Position numbers and translations under genes: made by a program. Shown here in pieces: positions 1-7,282 of a DNA stretch of 26,848 bases; within the stretch, counting starts at the first letter, position 1, and each line of letters opens with the position of its first letter. The notes beneath the pieces were generated by a model. It had not been told where the DNA came from, did no database searches, and was given only the letters and a program-made list of their open reading frames with translations. The stretch spans positions 1-26,848 of the forward strand of contig JALNWC010000005.1 in NCBI GenBank assembly GCA_023231075.1, given 5' to 3'. Source of the DNA: Rhodoferax sp. (GTDB lineage Bacteria; Pseudomonadota; Gammaproteobacteria; Burkholderiales; Burkholderiaceae_C).

Positions 1-464
1 CCAAAATAATGGTGTTTTTTTTCGACCGCGCCGCGGTAATACGCCACCCGGGGAAACTGTTCGCTGCCGCTTTGCCCCAGCGCCGTGATCTTGAGGTAGG
101 GGTAACTTTTATCGTCCCGGAACAGGATGTTGTACTTGGGGTTGAGCGTCTTGATCAGGTTGTTTTCCAGCAGCAGCGCCTCGGCCTCGGAGCGCACCAC
201 GGTGGTCTCCAGTCGGGCAATCTTGCTGACCATGTGGCCGATGCGGGTGCCGCCATGGTTTTTCTGGAAATAGCTCGACACCCGTTTTTTCAGGTTGATG
301 GCCTTGCCCACATAGAGCACGTTGCCTTGCGCGTCGAAATAGCGGTAAACACCAGGCAGGGCCGGCAGGCTGGCGACATCGCTGAGCAACTGTTCGGGGT
401 GGGCCGGCGTTGGGGCCGGATCAGTGACCACAGCGGGCGGCATGTTGGGGGCGTTTTCAGGCAT
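1..464 (-). CDS. uvrC: Excinuclease ABC subunit C, N-terminal part (runs off the window)
   Basis: This is the 5' part of uvrC, read on the minus strand from an ATG at 464-462 and leaving the window after about 154 codons. UvrC makes the dual incision in nucleotide excision repair together with UvrA and UvrB. The N-terminal GIY-YIG nuclease domain is visible: PGVYRYFD, then NVLYVGKAINLKKRV, then EAEALLLENNLIKTLNPKYN, all typical of UvrC. About 30 residues rich in Ala/Pro precede the domain, so the start could also be the second ATG at 443-441 (Met8). No clear ribosome binding site precedes either. The gene diverges from earP with only 11 bases between them, so the two promoters must overlap or lie inside the neighbouring coding sequence. 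The family call is firm; the exact start is less so. Confidence 0.95.
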   Translation of the reverse strand, partial: MPENAPNMPPAVVTDPAPTPAHPEQLLSDVASLPALPGVYRYFDAQGNVLYVGKAINLKKRVSSYFQKNHGGTRIGHMVSKIARLETTVVRSEAEALLLENNLIKTLNPKYNILFRDDKSYPYLKITALGQSGSEQFPRVAYYRGAVEKKHHYF

Positions 465-475
465 AGGGCCGTATT

Positions 476-1612
476 GTGGACAATCTGGCCATGCCAGGTG
501 AAACACTTCTCCCCCCACTGCGCTGGGACATTTTTTGCCGGGTCATCGACAACTTTGGCGACCTCGGCGTGTGCTGGCGTCTGGCCTGCGATCTGGCCGG
601 GCGCGGTCAAGTGGTGCGCCTGTGGGCGGATGACGTGTCGGCGCTGGCCTGGATGGCGCCGCAAGGTGCGCCCGGGGTCGAGGTGCGGACTTGGGCCAGC
701 CCCATCGACATGGGCGGCATCACGCCCGGCGAGGTCATGCTGGAAACTTTTGGCTGCGAGATTGACGAAGGATTTATTGCTGGCTACGCAAGAAATCTAA
801 GGACGAACGGCCAGAAATGTGCCTGGATCAATCTGGAATACCTGAGCGCCGAAGACTTTGCGGCGCGGTGCCACGGCCTGCCCTCACCCGTGATGAGCGG
901 ACCCGGGCGCGGCTTGATCAAATATTTTTTCTATCCAGGCTTCACGCCTGGCACCGGCGGCCTGTTGCGCGAGCCTGAACTCATGGCGCGACAAGCCCGG
1001 TTTGACCGCCAGGACTGGCTGGCGGACCTGGGGGTGGCGTGGCAGGGCGAACGCCTGGTGTCGCTGTTTTGTTACGAACCCGCCGGGCTGGGCGCTCTGC
1101 TGCACAGCCTGGCCAATGACGCCAAGCCGAGTTGTTTGCTGGTGACGCCGGGGCGGGCGCGTGCCGCCGTGCGTGCCGGGACCGCAAGCATGGACCTGCT
1201 TGATCCTGGGTGGAATCAGGGCTCGGCGTTGTCGGTTTTTTATCTTCCCCAGCTCAGCCAGCACGACTTTGACCACTTGCTGTGGGCCAGCGACGTGAAT
1301 TTTGTGCGCGGCGAAGACTCGCTGGTGCGCGCCCTGTGGGCTGGCAAACCCCTGGTCTGGCACATCTACCCGCAACACGATGGCGTCCATGCGCACAAGC
1401 TCGAAGCCTTTTTGAATTGGCTGCAGGCGCCTGCCTCGCTGCGCGCCTTTCACCGTCGCTGGAATGGTCTGGAGACGCTTGCAGAGGACGCGCAGGACGC
1501 GCCGTTTAAACCCGAACGCTGGCAGGACTGCGTGGCGCAAGCCCGCGCAAAACTGCTTTCGCAAGAGGACTTGGGCACCCAGCTGCTTAACTTTATTGCA
1601 AAACTCCTTTAA
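476..1612 (+). CDS. earP: Elongation factor P arginine rhamnosyltransferase EarP
   Basis: EarP transfers rhamnose from dTDP-rhamnose to Arg32 of elongation factor P, which activates EF-P for rescue of ribosomes stalled at polyproline. The product is 378 residues, the usual family length. The N-terminal hallmark WDIFCRVIDNFGDLGVCWRL includes two Asp (D25 and D29 here) that correspond to the catalytic pair Asp13/Asp17 known in Pseudomonas EarP. The C-terminal half has the NFVRGEDSLVRALWAGKP nucleotide-sugar site, followed by WHIYPQ. I chose the GTG at 476 because AGGG at 465-468 sits seven bases upstream; an ATG at 491 is the alternative and has no good ribosome binding site. The next gene is its substrate, efp, with Arg at position 32, so the pair is functionally consistent. 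Confidence 0.95.
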   Translation: MDNLAMPGETLLPPLRWDIFCRVIDNFGDLGVCWRLACDLAGRGQVVRLWADDVSALAWMAPQGAPGVEVRTWASPIDMGGITPGEVMLETFGCEIDEGFIAGYARNLRTNGQKCAWINLEYLSAEDFAARCHGLPSPVMSGPGRGLIKYFFYPGFTPGTGGLLREPELMARQARFDRQDWLADLGVAWQGERLVSLFCYEPAGLGALLHSLANDAKPSCLLVTPGRARAAVRAGTASMDLLDPGWNQGSALSVFYLPQLSQHDFDHLLWASDVNFVRGEDSLVRALWAGKPLVWHIYPQHDGVHAHKLEAFLNWLQAPASLRAFHRRWNGLETLAEDAQDAPFKPERWQDCVAQARAKLLSQEDLGTQLLNFIAKLL

Positions 1613-1615
1613 AAT
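1587..1615 (+). promoter_or_regulatory. Candidate sigma-70 promoter for efp
   Basis: TTAACT at 1587-1592 and TAAAAT at 1610-1615 are 17 bases apart, matching the -35 and -10 consensus at four and five of six positions. Transcription would begin near 1622, giving an efp leader of about 90 nt. The elements overlap the 3' end of earP, so efp could be expressed independently of earP. This is a reading by eye only. Confidence 0.4.
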
Positions 1616-1710
1616 AGCGCGTTTTGCGGCACGGGCTTGAGTTCACTAGAGTCCAGACCGCCCTCGCCGCCTGACGCGCGGCCTACTTTCATCGTTACGT
1701 TTCCTCCTAT

Positions 1711-2265
1711 ATGAAAATCGCTCAAGAAATTCGCGCCGGCAATGTCATCATGCACGGCAAAGACCCCATGGTCGTCCTGAAAACCGAATACGCGCGCGGC
1801 GGCCGCGGTGCTGCCACCGTGCGCATGAAGCTCAAAAGCCTGATTGCCAACTTCGGCACCGAAGTGGTGTTCCGGGCCGACGACAAAATTGACAACGTGA
1901 TCCTCGACAAGAAGGATTGCACCTACTCCTACTTTGCCGACCCCATGTACATCTGCATGGACCAGGAATACAACCAGTACGAAGTCGAAGCCGAAAACAT
2001 GGGCGACTCGCTCAGCTACCTTGAAGACGGCATGCCGCTCGAAGTGGTGTTTTATGACGGCAAGGCGATTTCGGTCGAGCTGCCCACCAGCGTGGTGCGT
2101 GAAATCACCTGGACCGAGCCAGCCGTCAAGGGGGACACCTCGGGCAAGGTGCTCAAGCCCGCCAAGCTGGCCACCGGCTTCGAGATTGGCGTGCCAATTT
2201 TTGTGGCGCAAGGCGACAAGGTCGAAATCGACACCCGCACCGGCGAATACCGCAAGCGCGTGTAA
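1711..2265 (+). CDS. efp: Elongation factor P
   Basis: EF-P binds between the P and E sites of stalled ribosomes and promotes peptide-bond formation at consecutive prolines. The product is 184 residues, with the N-terminal KOW-like domain, the central OB domain and the C-terminal OB domain ending in GEYRKRV. The loop at the tip of domain I reads EYARGGRGAATVRMK, with Arg at position 32. That marks the arginine-rhamnosylated subclass rather than the beta-lysylated (Lys34) one, and agrees with earP immediately upstream. No Shine-Dalgarno sequence precedes the ATG; the bases just before it are TTTCCTCCTAT, the opposite polarity. The codons are regular and the gene ends before a strong terminator. 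Confidence 0.98.
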   Translation: MKIAQEIRAGNVIMHGKDPMVVLKTEYARGGRGAATVRMKLKSLIANFGTEVVFRADDKIDNVILDKKDCTYSYFADPMYICMDQEYNQYEVEAENMGDSLSYLEDGMPLEVVFYDGKAISVELPTSVVREITWTEPAVKGDTSGKVLKPAKLATGFEIGVPIFVAQGDKVEIDTRTGEYRKRV

Positions 2266-2294
2266 GGAATGACCCCGCTGGTGTCGACGGCATC

Positions 2295-2320
2295 AAAAGG
2301 CTTCTTCGGAGGCCTTTTTT
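2295..2320 (+). terminator. Rho-independent terminator of efp (UUCG tetraloop)
   Basis: AAAAGGCTTC at 2295-2304 pairs with GAGGCCTTTT at 2309-2318 around a TTCG loop closed by C-G, with one T-G wobble. The arm runs into six Ts at 2315-2320. It lies 30 bases after the efp stop and 29 bases before the next gene. Confidence 0.85.
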
Positions 2321-2348
2321 ATTGATTTTTTCGGTGTAGGCTACGCGC

Positions 2349-3947
2349 ATGAAGCACGCCCCTGCGCAACACCCGTCCCCGGCTGACCAGGCCCTCCAGG
2401 AACTGACCGACTCCAGGCTTGCCGTGCGCCGGGTCGCCATTGATACCTACCGTGAAAACGTGGCCTACCTGCACCGCGACTGCGCGCTCTACCGTGCCGA
2501 AGGCTTTCAGGCGCTTTCCAAGGTCGAGGTGCGTGCCAATGGTCAGCACATTGTGGCCACCTTGAACGTGGTGGACGATGCCGCCATCGTCGCCCGCAAT
2601 GAACTCGGACTGTCTGAAGATGCTTTTTTGCAGCTTGCCGTCGCGCCGGGCCATGTGGTGTCGGTGGCGCAGGCCGAGCCCCCCGCCTCGATTGGTGCGC
2701 TGTACCGGAAAATTGCCGGGGAGCGCCTGGGTCGTGAAGATTTTCAGGGCATCGTCAATGACATCTCCGCGCTGCACTACTCAAAAATCGAACTGACCGC
2801 CTTCGTGGTCGCCACCAACCGCGATGAGCTGGACCGCGAAGAGGTCTATTTTCTGACCGAGGCCATGGTCGCTGCCGGCAGAAAACTCGACTGGCATGAC
2901 AGCCTGGTGGTCGACAAACACTGCATCGGCGGCATTCCGGGCAACCGCACTTCGATGCTGGTGGTGCCGATCGTCGCGGCACACGGCCTGATGTGCCCCA
3001 AAACATCGTCGCGCGCCATCACCTCGCCGGCCGGTACTGCCGACACCATGGAGGTGCTGGCCAATGTGGAACTGCCAGTCAAACAATTGGCCGACATCGT
3101 GCGCGACCACCGCGCCTGCCTGGCCTGGGGTGGCACGGCCAATCTGTCGCCCGCCGATGATGTGCTGATCGCGGTGGAGCGGCCGCTGGCGATCGACTCG
3201 CCCGGTCAAATGGTGGCCTCCATCCTGTCAAAGAAAATCGCCGCCGGCTCGACCCATCTGGTGCTCGACATTCCGATTGGTCCGAGCGCCAAGGTCCGCT
3301 CCATGCCTGAAGCGCAACGGTTGCGCCGACTTTTTGAGTACGTTGCCGGACGCCTGCACCTGTCGCTCGATGTCGTCATCACCGACGGGCGCCAACCCGT
3401 CGGACGCGGCATTGGCCCGATGCTGGAAGCCCGTGACGTGATGCGCGTGCTGGAGAACGACCCGCAAGCACCCAATGACCTGCGGCAAAAAGCCTTGCGC
3501 CTGGCCGGACGGCTGATTGAGTGCCACCCGGATGTACGGGGTGGCGACGGTTTTGCCATTGCCCGCGATATTCTGGATTCAGGCCGCGCACTCGCCAAAA
3601 TGAACGCCATCATTACAGCCCAGGGTGCCAAGGATTTTGACTACAACAAGCCACCGCTGGGGCAACTGAGTTTTGAGGTCTGCGCGCCCACTGACGGGGT
3701 GGTCACCAACATCGACAACCTGCAGGTGGCGCGCATCGCCCGTTTGGCCGGCGCGCCCAAAGTGGCCGGCGCGGGCATTGATTTGTTTCAAAAACTGGGC
3801 GATACCGTGCTGGCCGGAGACCTGCTGTACCGGGTCCATGCCAGTTATCAAAGCGACCTGGGCTTTGCACGCCAGGCCTGTTCGAAGTTCAATGCTTACA
3901 CCCTGGGCAAGGCCAGCGAAGTGCCGCACGTCTTTGTGGAGTTCTGA
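2349..3947 (+). CDS. Thymidine/AMP phosphorylase family protein, archaeal type
   Basis: This is a nucleoside/nucleotide phosphorylase of the pyrimidine phosphorylase superfamily (532 residues), longer than ordinary bacterial DeoA (about 440) because of an extra N-terminal domain of roughly 90 residues, as in archaeal AMP phosphorylase. The phosphate-site motif at residues 189-202 is DKHCIGGIPGNRTS, which has the archaeal PGN(K/R)T form rather than the bacterial GGVGD form; a Ser usual after KH is Cys here. SSRAITSPAGTADTME follows at 220-235. Archaeal AMP phosphorylase splits NMPs with phosphate to ribose-1,5-bisphosphate and a base. Proteobacterial members are usually labelled putative thymidine phosphorylase, and the true substrate is not settled by sequence. 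The next gene, a PRPP synthase homologue, starts 6 bases after this stop. The family is certain; the substrate is inference. Confidence 0.88.
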   Translation: MKHAPAQHPSPADQALQELTDSRLAVRRVAIDTYRENVAYLHRDCALYRAEGFQALSKVEVRANGQHIVATLNVVDDAAIVARNELGLSEDAFLQLAVAPGHVVSVAQAEPPASIGALYRKIAGERLGREDFQGIVNDISALHYSKIELTAFVVATNRDELDREEVYFLTEAMVAAGRKLDWHDSLVVDKHCIGGIPGNRTSMLVVPIVAAHGLMCPKTSSRAITSPAGTADTMEVLANVELPVKQLADIVRDHRACLAWGGTANLSPADDVLIAVERPLAIDSPGQMVASILSKKIAAGSTHLVLDIPIGPSAKVRSMPEAQRLRRLFEYVAGRLHLSLDVVITDGRQPVGRGIGPMLEARDVMRVLENDPQAPNDLRQKALRLAGRLIECHPDVRGGDGFAIARDILDSGRALAKMNAIITAQGAKDFDYNKPPLGQLSFEVCAPTDGVVTNIDNLQVARIARLAGAPKVAGAGIDLFQKLGDTVLAGDLLYRVHASYQSDLGFARQACSKFNAYTLGKASEVPHVFVEF

Positions 3948-3952
3948 TCCCC

Positions 3953-4837
3953 ATGCTGCTGTATTTTGAGGATGAGTTGAATGGCGCCACACGCCTGGCC
4001 CAGGCGGCGCATCTGGGAGCCAGGATGATCGATCGGCACCGTTTTCCCGATGGTGAGATCAAGCTGCGTTTGCCCGAAACCCTGCCCGCACGGGTGGTGA
4101 TTTTCCGCTCGCTGAACGACCCGAACGACAAACTGGTTGAGCTGCTGCTGGTAACGCAGACGGCGCGCACGCTTGGCGCCACGCACCTGACGCTGGTGGC
4201 CCCTTACCTGGCCTACATGCGCCAGGACATGGCCTTTCGCCCCGGCGAGGCCATCAGCCAGCGCATTGTCGGCCAATTCCTCTCGACCCTGTTTGACGCG
4301 GTGATCACCGTTGACCCGCACCTGCACCGGGTCGCCACACTGCAGGAAGCCGTGCCGCTGGATCAGGCGGTCGTGCTGAGCGGGGCGCCCCTGTTGTCAG
4401 ACTGGATCGCCGCGCAGCGGCAGCGGCCCCTGCTGATCGGACCCGATGAAGAATCGGCGCAGTGGGTGGCGCTGGCGGCAGCACGCCACGGCTTTGATCA
4501 CGCCGTATGCCGCAAGCTGCGCCACGGCGACCATGAGGTCGAGCTTGCATTGCCCGACGTGGCGTTGACAGGCCGGCAAGTGGTGCTGCTCGACGATGTG
4601 GCCAGCACGGGCCACAGTGTTGCCCGCGCCGCGCAGCTGCTGCTGGCGGCGGGTGCCGCGTCGGTTGACGTGGCGGTCACGCACGCCCTGTTCTCCGGCG
4701 ACGCCCTGCAGATCATGCAGGCCGCAGGCATGGGTGAAGTCTGGAGCACCGACTGCATTGCCCACCCCAGCAATGTCGTCAACATGGCCAGCGCCCTGGC
4801 CGCGGCCCTGGGCCAACTTGAGGCCGGGATTTTTTGA
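3953..4837 (+). CDS. Ribose-phosphate pyrophosphokinase family protein, archaeal-like
   Basis: A 294-residue PRPP synthase homologue, shorter than housekeeping Prs (about 315). PRPP synthases make PRPP from ribose-5-phosphate and ATP, releasing AMP. Motifs in order: FPDGEIK (31-37), PYLAYMRQD (84-92) followed by FRPGEAIS (95-102), DPHLHR (121-126), a putative catalytic flexible loop CRKLRHGDHEVEL (186-198), and the PRPP-binding loop VVLLDDVASTGHS (210-222). The RPGEAIS segment and the K-x-R loop ending in EVEL look like archaeal enzymes rather than the bacterial class I form (RQDRK...RVPIT). It is likely a second, specialised copy beside a housekeeping prs elsewhere. It is probably translated together with the upstream phosphorylase (5-base gap). 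The ATP/ADP preference cannot be read from this. Confidence 0.88.
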   Translation: MLLYFEDELNGATRLAQAAHLGARMIDRHRFPDGEIKLRLPETLPARVVIFRSLNDPNDKLVELLLVTQTARTLGATHLTLVAPYLAYMRQDMAFRPGEAISQRIVGQFLSTLFDAVITVDPHLHRVATLQEAVPLDQAVVLSGAPLLSDWIAAQRQRPLLIGPDEESAQWVALAAARHGFDHAVCRKLRHGDHEVELALPDVALTGRQVVLLDDVASTGHSVARAAQLLLAAGAASVDVAVTHALFSGDALQIMQAAGMGEVWSTDCIAHPSNVVNMASALAAALGQLEAGIF

Positions 4838-4842
4838 AAATT

Positions 4843-4863
4843 AATTGGACTCTGACCCCAATT
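4843..4863. repeat. Short inverted repeat between convergent genes
   Basis: AATTGG at 4843-4848 and CCAATT at 4858-4863 flank ACTCTGACC, just after the PRPP synthase stop and overlapping the stop codon of the opposite gene. It is followed by ATTTTT on the plus strand, so it may act as a weak terminator. The string GGGGTCAGAGTCCAATT on the minus strand resembles a motif I recall beside IS200-like Y1 transposases in betaproteobacteria. No transposase is present here. Confidence 0.35.
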
Positions 4864-6250
4864 ATTTTTCGGGGCAGGCCACGATGCGTTGCGCCTTGCC
4901 GCTGCGGCCCCGCGGCGTAGCTTGCCCCAGTTCGCCAATCACGCGGATCGGCTGGAGCTCTTGGGCCAGGGCAAATTTGTTTAATTCAAGGCGGCACCGC
5001 GCCAAAACTTCTTCACCGTCGACACCTGCCTGTCCAAGCCGCAACACCAGGGTGTGGTCGTCGCGCTGGCGCAAATGAAAATCAAAGACACCCGCCGCAT
5101 CTTCAAGCACCGTGGTTAACGCCAGCGGCGCCAAGGTGACGGGCCTGCCATCCCTGCCCGCCATCACCAGCGCATCATCACTGCGGCCGAGCACCTCGAT
5201 CACAGGCAAGGCACAGCCGCAGTCACAGCGTTCAGGATGCAGTCTCAACTGGTCGCCCAGGTCGTAGCGGATCAGCGGCTGCACATGGTTGGCCAGGTTG
5301 GTCAGCAAGGTGGAATAAGACAGCGCGTTGGCAGGCATGAGCCGCCCGCGATCATCAACCGGTTCCAGAATGACCCAGTCCGCATTGGCGTGGAGATGAC
5401 CTCGGTCACACTCCCAGCCGATGGACATGAACTCGGAGGCACCATAGCTGTTGCGCACCACGCAGCCAAGCGCCCGCTCCAGCCGTTGCCGCACGGCAGC
5501 GCTCAGGGTTTCACCGCCGGTCCAGACCTCTTTGGGCGCAAAGTGCAGCGCACCTCGGTCGGCTTCATCGGCCAGCATGGCAGCAACGGTCGGATAAGTG
5601 GTCATCACGGTCGGGGCGAAGGCGTTAAGCGCATCCACCAAGTGCCGGGTGGATTGAAGAATGGAAAAACTCCGCATGAAGGGTGCCAGCCAGGGGTTGA
5701 GTTCTCGCATCCGGCACAGGCTCACAGCGCTGGCGAAGTGGCCGTTGGTGGCCCCGACGAAGGCAATGCGTTCCGCCAGCGCCAAGGGGTCAAGCCAGCG
5801 TTGCACGGGTCGCGGCGCGCTGCGTCGCACCACTTCAAGCGCGTCGTAAACCGCCATGGTGCGCGCGTTTTGCACAAAAATACCGGGCTCGTGGCTGGTG
5901 CCCGAACTTTCCCACACCAGATACTCACCCAGGTAGGACGCACCAATTCGATGGGAATCTGCGGTAAAGGCGCGAAGCTCGCTGAGTTTGAGCGACGGAT
6001 CTGTCACCCAGTCGTCAAAATGGGACATCAAGACATGCCTGGACACCGTTGGCAAATCGCTTAGCGGGGTGAGGCCTGGCACGGCACCACGCAGGTGCTC
6101 ACGGTAAAATCTTGAGTTTTGTTGTGCCGCGGCAACCAGCATGCTGAGCCGCGATGCCTGACGCTTTGCCAGCGCCTGCGCGCTTGCCCGTCCGCAGGCG
6201 AGCACGTCCAATGACAAGGTACTGAAATGCAGCGAATCAAAAATCGGCAT
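4862..6250 (-). CDS. PaaK-like AMP-binding (adenylate-forming) enzyme
   Basis: A 462-residue adenylate-forming enzyme resembling phenylacetate-CoA ligase and coenzyme F390 synthetase. The phosphate-loop motif is WESSGTSHEPGIF (113-125); the acceptor-region motif NSYGASEF (267-274); PLIRYDLGD (325-333); VLGRSDDALVMAGRDG (353-368); and a C-terminal RGRSGKAQRI (448-456) with the expected late Lys. Cys281, His285/287 and the CDCGC cluster at 342-346 resemble the metal-binding cysteines of F390-synthetase-like proteins. I chose the ATG at 6250-6248, preceded by AGGGG; the frame stays open much further upstream, but that part is antisense to the next gene. There are no paa catabolic genes nearby, so the substrate acid is unknown. 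It is transcribed divergently from the LOG gene. Confidence 0.8.
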   Translation of the reverse strand: MPIFDSLHFSTLSLDVLACGRASAQALAKRQASRLSMLVAAAQQNSRFYREHLRGAVPGLTPLSDLPTVSRHVLMSHFDDWVTDPSLKLSELRAFTADSHRIGASYLGEYLVWESSGTSHEPGIFVQNARTMAVYDALEVVRRSAPRPVQRWLDPLALAERIAFVGATNGHFASAVSLCRMRELNPWLAPFMRSFSILQSTRHLVDALNAFAPTVMTTYPTVAAMLADEADRGALHFAPKEVWTGGETLSAAVRQRLERALGCVVRNSYGASEFMSIGWECDRGHLHANADWVILEPVDDRGRLMPANALSYSTLLTNLANHVQPLIRYDLGDQLRLHPERCDCGCALPVIEVLGRSDDALVMAGRDGRPVTLAPLALTTVLEDAAGVFDFHLRQRDDHTLVLRLGQAGVDGEEVLARCRLELNKFALAQELQPIRVIGELGQATPRGRSGKAQRIVACPEK

Positions 6251-6313
6251 GATGTGCTTACCCCTTTTTGACCATCCTAGGCCCCCTCGACAAGCAGCCG
6301 TTTGCGAATAATC

Positions 6314-6332
6314 ATACGAAAGATCATCGTAT
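6314..6332. promoter_or_regulatory. Inverted repeat between divergent genes, candidate operator
   Basis: ATACGA at 6314-6319 and TCGTAT at 6327-6332 are perfect inverted arms separated by 7 bases. They lie in the 111-base gap between the PaaK-like gene (minus) and the LOG-family gene (plus), 30 bases before the latter. Size and placement fit a repressor or activator dimer site, but no regulator gene is adjacent. Confidence 0.35.
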
Positions 6333-6361
6333 CGGTCCCTTTTTTTACCCACAATGCAGCC

Positions 6362-7237
6362 ATGAATGAAATCAAAAATATGCCCCAGCACCTGACCGAA
6401 CGTCGTCTGGCAGATGCCTGGGCCGAACTGCAAAATTACGCCGACCAGGGCAACCCGCTGGAAGCCGATGCCTACCGACTGGCTTTTGCCGACCCCGAGT
6501 TCCTGCTGCGCCGGGAAACCCGCGGTATCCGTTTTCAACTTGAAATGCTCAAGCCTGACCTGGACCAGACTGAACAGGGCATTGAAAACACGGTGGTGGT
6601 GTTTGGCAGCGCCCGCTTTCCAGCGCCAGAAGACGCCAAGAACAGCCTCTATGAGGCACAAGCCAGTGGCGACGCCACGGCGCTGGCGGTGGCCCATCGG
6701 CTGGTGCGCAATGCCCACTATTACGATCAGGCCCGCCTGTTTGCCCGACTCGTGGCAGGCTACAGCATGCACCGCCGTCCCGACGAGCGTCTGTTCATTG
6801 CGACCGGCGGCGGCCCCGGCATCATGGAAGCCGCCAACCGTGGCGCGCATGAAATGGGCGCTCCGAGCATCGGTCTGAACATCGCACTGCCTCACGAACA
6901 AAAACACAATCCGTACGTCACGCCCAACCTCAGCTTCAAGTTTCACTACTTTGCGCTGCGCAAAATGCACTTCATGATGCGAGCCAAGGCGCTGGTGGCT
7001 TTTCCCGGCGGCTTTGGTACGCTGGACGAGCTGTTTGAAGTCATCACCCTGGTACAGACCCGCAAGGCCAAACCGGTGCCCATCGTGCTGTACGGCACCG
7101 AATACTGGAAACGCCTGGTCAATATCGACACCCTGGTTGAAGAAGGTGCCATCGCGGCCGAAGACCTCCAGCTGTTTCAGTATGCGGATCAGCCCGAGGC
7201 CGCCTGGGCCCTGATCAAGGATTTTTACGGTTTGTGA
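6362..7237 (+). CDS. LOG-family (TIGR00730-type) Rossmann protein, putative nucleotide 5'-monophosphate phosphoribohydrolase
   Basis: A LOG-family protein of 291 residues, the longer proteobacterial form. Characterised relatives hydrolyse cytokinin riboside 5'-monophosphates or other NMPs to the free base and ribose-5-phosphate. The two family motifs are present: GGGPGIMEAANRGA near residue 150 and FPGGFGTLDELFE near residue 220, the latter carrying the catalytic Glu. The segment SFKFHYFALRKMHFM between them is typical of this branch. I chose the ATG at 6362 (MNEIKNMPQH); the frame is open back to a TTG at 6302, but the extra 20 residues look non-coding. There is no clear Shine-Dalgarno sequence. 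The true substrate is unknown. Confidence 0.88.
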   Translation: MNEIKNMPQHLTERRLADAWAELQNYADQGNPLEADAYRLAFADPEFLLRRETRGIRFQLEMLKPDLDQTEQGIENTVVVFGSARFPAPEDAKNSLYEAQASGDATALAVAHRLVRNAHYYDQARLFARLVAGYSMHRRPDERLFIATGGGPGIMEAANRGAHEMGAPSIGLNIALPHEQKHNPYVTPNLSFKFHYFALRKMHFMMRAKALVAFPGGFGTLDELFEVITLVQTRKAKPVPIVLYGTEYWKRLVNIDTLVEEGAIAAEDLQLFQYADQPEAAWALIKDFYGL

Positions 7238-7282
7238 GCGGGTAAGCCAGCGCCACCGAACCCGGCAGTGCGAAGGCAGCCG

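Noticed and set aside
5237..6064. Plus-strand open frame of 275 codons inside the PaaK-like gene.
   Set aside because: Opposite strand of a gene with intact adenylation motifs; composition is shadow-like.
6251..6970. The reading frame of the PaaK-like gene continues open for about 240 codons upstream on the minus strand, giving an apparent 702-residue protein.
   Set aside because: The extension is exactly antisense to the LOG-family gene, has no domain character, and the true start has its own ribosome binding site and normal family length.
7238..7282. Terminator between the LOG gene and the convergent dehydrogenase.
   Set aside because: No stable hairpin with a T run can be drawn; left unassigned.
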